A DNA stretch of 13,558 nt from Monoraphidium neglectum (taxonomy: Eukaryota > Chlorophyta > Chlorophyceae > Sphaeropleales > Selenastraceae): positions 1 through 13,558 of the forward strand of contig NW_014012973.1 in the NCBI RefSeq assembly GCF_000611645.1. Reading direction: 5' to 3'. Position numbers and translations under genes: made by a program. Positions 9,388 through 13,558 of the stretch are shown one piece after another. Position 1 is the stretch's first letter. Every line of letters begins with the position of its first letter. The notes beneath the pieces were generated by a model, which did no database searches, had not been told where the DNA came from, and worked only from the letters and a program-made list of their open reading frames with translations.

Positions 9388-11454
9388 TTCACCGCACTTC
9401 AAGCCATGCGACAAGCGGCATAGCGACAGCTCAGACGTCAGCCACAGCGCCCGGAGCATTGGTGGCGGCAGCTTGCGCCTCAGCCGACCTGGTTCCCAGC
9501 TGCCAAGCATGAGCACGGGGCCGGAAGTGCTTTGGGGCCTTCAGCACACGGTCATCTGGCCACAGGGCAGCGCTGGCGGCGGATCCCCTGAACCCTGCTC
9601 GTTGACGGGCACGAGTGTTGTGAAGCGATGCGTATCAGCAGCAGGCAACGAGCAGCATCCCCGTGCGTGGGGCGAGGACCTCAGCAGTGGCGATGGAGCA
9701 ACGAGTGGAAGTTGCCTCGTGCAGCACGTCTGGCACCAGCCGAGCAACTTGAAAGGACATCAAAGCAGCTGCGGTACCGGGTCGGCAGGTCTTACACCGC
9801 ACCCTCTTAAGGGCGAAGTCAGGCGCAGCCAGTCAGCGGGCGCAGACGAGCGGCGCTGCTGTGTGTCTGATACAGAAGCAAGCGGCAGCGGCAGCAGTTT
9901 GCGGTCCATGAGCAAGCCGTTGCAGCATGGCTGGCAGCAGCACGAGGACACTCAGAAGAGCAGCCGTGGCGAGCAACCGGAGAGTGAAGTGCAGGCAGTC
10001 AGCTCCTCGGACGATGATGCTGTAGCAACTGTGCTGGCATGTTCCCGCGCCTTGGTAACGCAAAGCATTGACGGGCGTACAGAGCAGTTGGCGTGGCATC
10101 AGGGCCATGAGGAGGTGCTGACCAGCAACACAATCTGCAGCCAGCTCGTCGACAGCCTGAGGGCCCAGCTGCACGCAGCGATGGAGTTGGCGCAAAACAA
10201 CCAGGCAGACGCTGCCATCGTGGAATGCGGCGCTGCGGCGCTTCACGCTGAAATTGACAGGCTGCAGCCAAGCCGAGCGTCTCACCGACGGTCTGACAAG
10301 CTGCCATGGCACAGCTTTGATTTGCCGCGCCAGCAGGCCCTCTTGGCTGGTCTCCAGGTGGCGTACGATGCGGGGGAGAGGGTACGTGAGCTTATGGCAG
10401 CGCTGCAGCAGCAGCTGGCAGCTTTGGCTGCACAGCAGAGGCGCACAACTGCGACTGTGGACCACCTGAAGCAGCAGCTGAAACAGGAGCGCCACCAGGC
10501 AGCCATCGCAGCCCAGCAGGCCGCCGACAGCGAGGCTGCACTGCGTGCCCGGCTCGCTCCAGCCCTGCCGCTGCTGCAAGCCGCACAGGCTGAACGCGTC
10601 GCAGCGGCGGAGGCAGCTGTGGCGTCTGCGCACCGTATAGCGCAACTGGAAGAACAGCTTGCAGTTGCTCAGGCAGAGACCACGCGGGCGTTGGCAGCCG
10701 CGCGAGAGCAGGAGATGGCAGCCGCCAAGGTTTCGGCGGCGCTGGAGGCGCGCCTGGCAGCGCTCTTGGCGGATAAAGAACGATTGCAGTGTGAATTGAA
10801 GCGGCAGGCAGAGGGTTTTGCCCAAGACAGCGCTCGCCTGTGCCGAGGCCTTGACGCCGCCAACAACCGGGTGGGTGTGCTCTCATTTAGAGAGGTCGAG
10901 GGGCGGGCATCCAAATGTTTCAGATACGGCTGGTTCTAAAGTTTCCCTGACCCAGTTCATTGAGCCCGTGGCAGCGACGTCCACCAGGTGAGTCTCCTTG
11001 AGTTGCTTGACACAGAGATGCACTTACCAAGGTGCGAATCCTGACCTCCCCGATACACATGCCTGGCAACCTCCAAACTTCCAAAAAGGTGGTGCAGACG
11101 GGAGAGCAGCTAGCGGCAATGAGTGGGGAGGCCGTTCAGCTCGCACTGGCGATCCTCTCGCCAGGTGGCGGTGTCATTGTGGCGAGGCGCCCGGCCAGCC
11201 CACCAGCAGGGCCACCAGACGAGGAGTGTGTGCCGCGGGCACATGAGCTGCTTGGCAGTGGATACTCCACTGATGGTGCGGGCAATCAGCGTGCAACACT
11301 GAAGGTATGCGACGCAGGGTGGGGCAGCGAAGCCGCGGTTGGGTTCAACTCCCCTACAACACTCACATGTGCAGTGACCTGTGCGTCGGCGGGTCAGCGT
11401 GCACCCCAAACGCCATGTTCTGACTGCGTGCTGCCGGAGCATGACACTGAGTAG
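8684..11454 (+). CDS. Large polyglutamine/coiled-coil protein with N-terminal hydrophobic anchor, unknown function
   Basis: Proposed exons are 8684-8784, 8917-10870 and about 11089-11454 (stop TAG), giving roughly 806 residues. Exon 1 is chosen because only the ATG at 8684 reaches the strong GTGAGG donor at 8785 in phase 2, which matches the acceptor at 8916. It encodes a hydrophobic stretch, AAAAGVAVVLVLAAAVAQWLF, at residues 12-32, suggesting a signal peptide or membrane anchor. Exon 2 is a 651-codon open frame. It has a Ser/Gly/Gln-rich low-complexity part, 21 Gln near residues 170-190, more Ser-rich sequence, then an Ala/Gln/Glu/Arg coiled coil from about 520 to 685 (LMAALQQQLAALAAQQRR, RIAQLEEQLAVAQAETTRAL). 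The last exon continues with EQLAAMSGEAVQLALAILSP and a Cys-containing tail. The 3' acceptor is ambiguous: 11032, 11089 and 11098 all fit phase 0, and a 32-nt candidate exon sits at 10956-10987. I recognise no family. Confidence 0.6.
9323..9385 (+). repeat. (CAG)20-CAA microsatellite encoding 21 glutamines
   Basis: Twenty consecutive CAG codons followed by one CAA, in frame within gene D exon 2. Near-pure trinucleotide runs of this kind are unstable in length. Trinucleotide repeats coding for Gln or Ala are common in green-algal genes, but a pure 20-unit tract stands out here. The antisense frames give artefactual poly-Ala and poly-Cys peptides. Confidence 0.97.
10956..10987 (+). other. Candidate 32-nt cassette exon of gene D
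   Basis: The segment is bounded by a good acceptor (TTTCCCTGACCCAG) and a consensus donor (GTGAGT). It follows exon 2 in phase 0 and would add FIEPVAATST plus a split Arg codon. It leaves in phase 2. The only well-formed downstream acceptor in that phase is at 11015, giving an intron of just 28 nt; otherwise inclusion breaks the frame. It may be an alternative exon or a chance pairing of sites. Confidence 0.3.
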
Positions 11455-11705
11455 GTCGCGTAGCCTTGGTGCAATAGACGAGCGTGCAGCATGCGAGCCC
11501 CTGCTCGCGCCTTTGGTCACTGCCTTTTATGGGTCAAGGGTATTGAGTCAGGCTTATGTATCTTGCATAAAGACTCCTAGAAGGGTCTGTGGGTTCCCCT
11601 TACTTTCTTTGCATGGTGTCTGTGGTCAGCCAGTGAGCGTGCATCACCGCACCGCTGTTGGCGCGGCCTGACGGTAATTTACCACAAGCTTTGTGCATGT
11701 GTTTG

Positions 11706-11777
11706 TGTAACTCTGCACTCTACTGTACGGTAAAGACTGTAACACCAATGTTTGCTGTCTGGCGCTGCCACTTGTAA
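11706..11777 (+). terminator. Cluster of three TGTAA polyadenylation signals for gene D
   Basis: TGTAA occurs at 11706-11710, 11739-11743 and 11773-11777, about 250-320 nt after the gene D stop and in the gene's orientation. Three copies within 72 bp of the signal used by green algae is strong support that a plus-strand transcript ends here, and suggests alternative cleavage sites. Confidence 0.7.
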
Positions 11778-11780
11778 AGG

Positions 11781-11798
11781 ACACCCATGCATGGGTGT
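11781..11798. repeat. Perfect 18-bp palindrome just after the last TGTAA
   Basis: ACACCCATG is followed directly by its reverse complement CATGGGTGT, with no spacer. It starts 3 nt after the third TGTAA. It could be a dimeric protein-binding site or, with little loop, a weak cruciform or hairpin near the transcript end. Function is unknown. Confidence 0.85.
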
Positions 11799-12197
11799 GT
11801 CAGCATTGGCCGTGCCTAAACCGCCACAGGTGACCTCGTGCATGAGCAAGTGCATTCCTGGGCCTTACATCACCATATGCTGAGTGCATAGGCCATGCGA
11901 ATCCCATATCTCGTAAGGGCGATAAGCCTATACAATTCGAGGGCATGCATACTGTGGTTTGTGCACAACAGCTGCACAGCGTGCGTGGCAGTCAGTGGGC
12001 GCTTTTGGGGCGGTGCAGCTGACGGCAAGGCACCGGCCTTACCGTAATACCTTGTCACCACCAGCGTTCGTCTTGCATCATCCGCGCAAGGGGGTACAAT
12101 TAGCTATACGCATCTTTCGAATACTGTAGATCGCACTTGCGGCACGCACACGCCACCTGGGCAAGCCGGCAGTGACTACTTTGCAGTATCGTATACA

Positions 12198-13558
12198 ATG
12201 GAGGGCGACCAGGACGAGCAGCAGCATGGTGATGAGCCACAGCAAGAGCAAGAAGAGCGCCCAGAGCGCCGACAGAGGAGGGACGCGCAAGCCGCAGGCC
12301 CTCCCCAGGAACTGCACAACCTGCTGCGCATCCTTGCACGGCAGCGCGTAGTGCTGGCGGAGCGTGCCAGGGCCGCCACCAACGCCGACCTGATTGCAGC
12401 GCTGCGTGAGAGCGGTATGCTGACGAGGTGCGGGTGCTCTCCTGCTCACAAGCAACGGCATCGGTTGAATGAACACACGCTGTCGCCAGCTCAACAGCCT
12501 GTGTGTGTACATTCTGAGCAACAATTGCAGCCATGCATATCACATTCACTCAACTGCTTTGGTAGCCTCATCCGCCAGCACGTCACCCAAGAGTGCCACC
12601 CCCTCACAATCAACTCCTTGCAGCGAGGCTGTGGCGGGCGCAATGCTTGCGGTGCCACGCGGCGCCTTTGTGCCGATCGAGCACAGGTGACCTTCCGCCT
12701 CACAAGCGCGCGTACAATCCTGTGCTCACGAGATGCTATGGCATGAGCTTTCGCCTCGTCATTCCACCACCAACGTGCCGTTTGCGTGACCGGCCGCCGT
12801 CCTGGGTTTTCTCTTGGTATCCCCCATGCCCCTGCGCCCCCTCTGAGCCAGCCCACCCACGCGACCAGCAACCTGCACGCCCCTCCAACCCTATCAACCC
12901 ACCCTTCATAGGGCGGAGGCCTATGTGGACGCCCCCATAAGGGTGGAGGCCGAGGGTTTCAATATCAGCGCGCCACACATGTGGGGGGGGGGGGGACAGG
13001 TGGACTGGAGGTAGAAGCAGGTTTTGTATGCGCCAGCTTGGGCCCCCGACCTGCGCGCCTGCCCGCGATCGGCATCGTGAGCTTTGCTGGAGCCACCAGG
13101 CGTCGGCTAGGTAGCCCACCATCTGCCCTGCTCACACCCGCGCAACGTGCGCATGGACGCTTGTACGGGGATGCTTGCCAGCGCTGCGGCGAGCGCCAGG
13201 AAAGCACCTGCTTTGAGTCCGCCTTACCTCCCCTTGTGCTTGGGTTTTGCGCACGAATCCTTTGGCTCCTCGCCCCTCACAACAGGCATGCGTCCATGCT
13301 GGAGTCGCTGAGGCTGCAGCCAGGAGACAGGTGCGCCCAGTGTGGTTCAAGCTTTCTGTGAACAGGAACCTTGACGCTTGGTCTGCCAGCCCCTTGTGAG
13401 CGGCTGGCCTCCCCTCTCTCCCTGCCTCCCTTCCCCCGCTCTTTTCAAAGGTTCTTGGACGTGGGCTGCGGCTGCGGCGTGCTCGCCGCCTGCGCCGCCA
13501 TGCTGGTGCGCTGCAGCGGCGGGTCGTATACGCGCCTGAGGCACGCGCTTTCCTCTGT
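12198..13558 (+). CDS. Protein-L-isoaspartate O-methyltransferase (PCMT)-like enzyme, 3' partial
   Basis: Exons are 12198-12427, 12624-12686, 12912-12980, 13286-13330 and 13451 to at least 13505; the gene runs off the right end. Every intron is GT-AG and phase 2. PCMT enzymes transfer a methyl group from S-adenosylmethionine to isoaspartyl residues in damaged proteins, starting repair. Family landmarks in order are ADLIAALRESGMLTSEAVAGAML (substrate-cap helices), VPRGAFVP, AYVDAPIRVEAEGFNISAPHMHA (canonical Y-x-D-x-P and ISAPHMHA), LESLRLQPGDR, then the SAM-binding motif I FLDVGCGCGVLAACA. Motif I usually reads LDVGSGSG, so the two Ser positions are Cys here. The first 60 or so residues are an extension rich in Asp, Glu, Gln and Arg (MEGDQDEQQHGDEP and following), not part of the domain. 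Exon 5 probably ends at 13505 (donor GTGCGC), but the frame stays open to the window edge. Confidence 0.88.
12983..12995 (+). repeat. G13 homopolymer at the donor of gene E intron 3
   Basis: Thirteen G in a row directly follow the GT of the intron 3 donor (exon ends at 12980 within CACAT). A G-run fused to the donor could fold into a quadruplex in RNA and affect splicing. It is also a likely spot for assembly or sequencing length error, but because it is intronic it would not change the protein. Confidence 0.85.

Larger units (their letters stand above)
11455..12197 (+). other. Intergenic region: gene D 3' UTR and gene E promoter
   Basis: This is 743 bp between the gene D stop and the gene E start. 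The first third should be the gene D 3' UTR, with three TGTAA pentamers between 11706 and 11777 and a perfect palindrome at 11781-11798. The rest upstream of 12198 should hold the gene E promoter. It is AT-richer with short TATAC-like motifs (for example about 12110 and 12191) but no canonical TATA box. I find no supported gene on either strand; a 63-codon minus-strand frame at 11870-12061 has no supporting feature. Confidence 0.5.

Noticed and set aside
9012..9516. Minus-strand poly-Ala and poly-Cys peptides
   Set aside because: They are the antisense translations of the CAG repeat, not proteins.
9833..10825. 330-codon minus-strand open frame
   Set aside because: Antisense shadow of the gene D coiled-coil exon, whose repetitive codon use opens opposite frames.

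Overview
This window reads as nuclear DNA of a green alga (Chlorophyta). It is GC-rich, and its genes are split into many exons by short introns (most 80-310 bp) with GT-AG ends and donors that nearly always begin GTG. TGTAA, the chlorophyte polyadenylation signal, lies downstream of three of the four genes whose 3' ends are in view. There are no bacterial operons, no Shine-Dalgarno pattern, no mobile element and no CRISPR array. The class of alga cannot be settled from the sequence.

There are five protein genes. (A) 1-2397, plus strand, enters from the left and lacks its 5' end. Five exons encode a cytosolic region that loosely resembles a cyclic-nucleotide-binding-like domain, as found in the tails of SOS1-type Na+/H+ antiporters, followed by a Pro/Ala/Gly-rich tail. 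(B) 3109-5354, minus strand, is complete in seven exons (about 396 residues). It encodes a helical coiled-coil protein with two related GxY-x-A blocks. A and B are convergent. (C) 5924-8424, minus strand, is complete in six exons (about 478 residues). It encodes a Major Facilitator Superfamily transporter that fits the anion:cation symporter (ACS) family. (D) 8684-11454, plus strand, encodes a large protein with a predicted N-terminal hydrophobic anchor, a 21-Gln tract from a (CAG)20 repeat, and a long Ala/Gln-rich coiled coil. Its 3' exon structure is ambiguous. (E) 12198 to the right end, plus strand, is truncated by the window. It encodes a protein-L-isoaspartate O-methyltransferase (PCMT)-like enzyme with an acidic, Gln-rich N-terminal extension.

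The gene models were made by hand, by matching reading-frame phase across splice sites. B, C and E join in phase at every intron. A has one junction that will not join in phase with a canonical GT-AG intron. D has an unresolved cassette near 10956-11088. C and D are divergent and share 259 bp between start codons. The genes do not form an obvious pathway; they look like an ordinary stretch of algal chromosome with unrelated neighbours. The points most worth checking are the uncharacterised proteins B and D, the origin of transporter C, the unusual motif I of E, and the splice anomalies in A and D.
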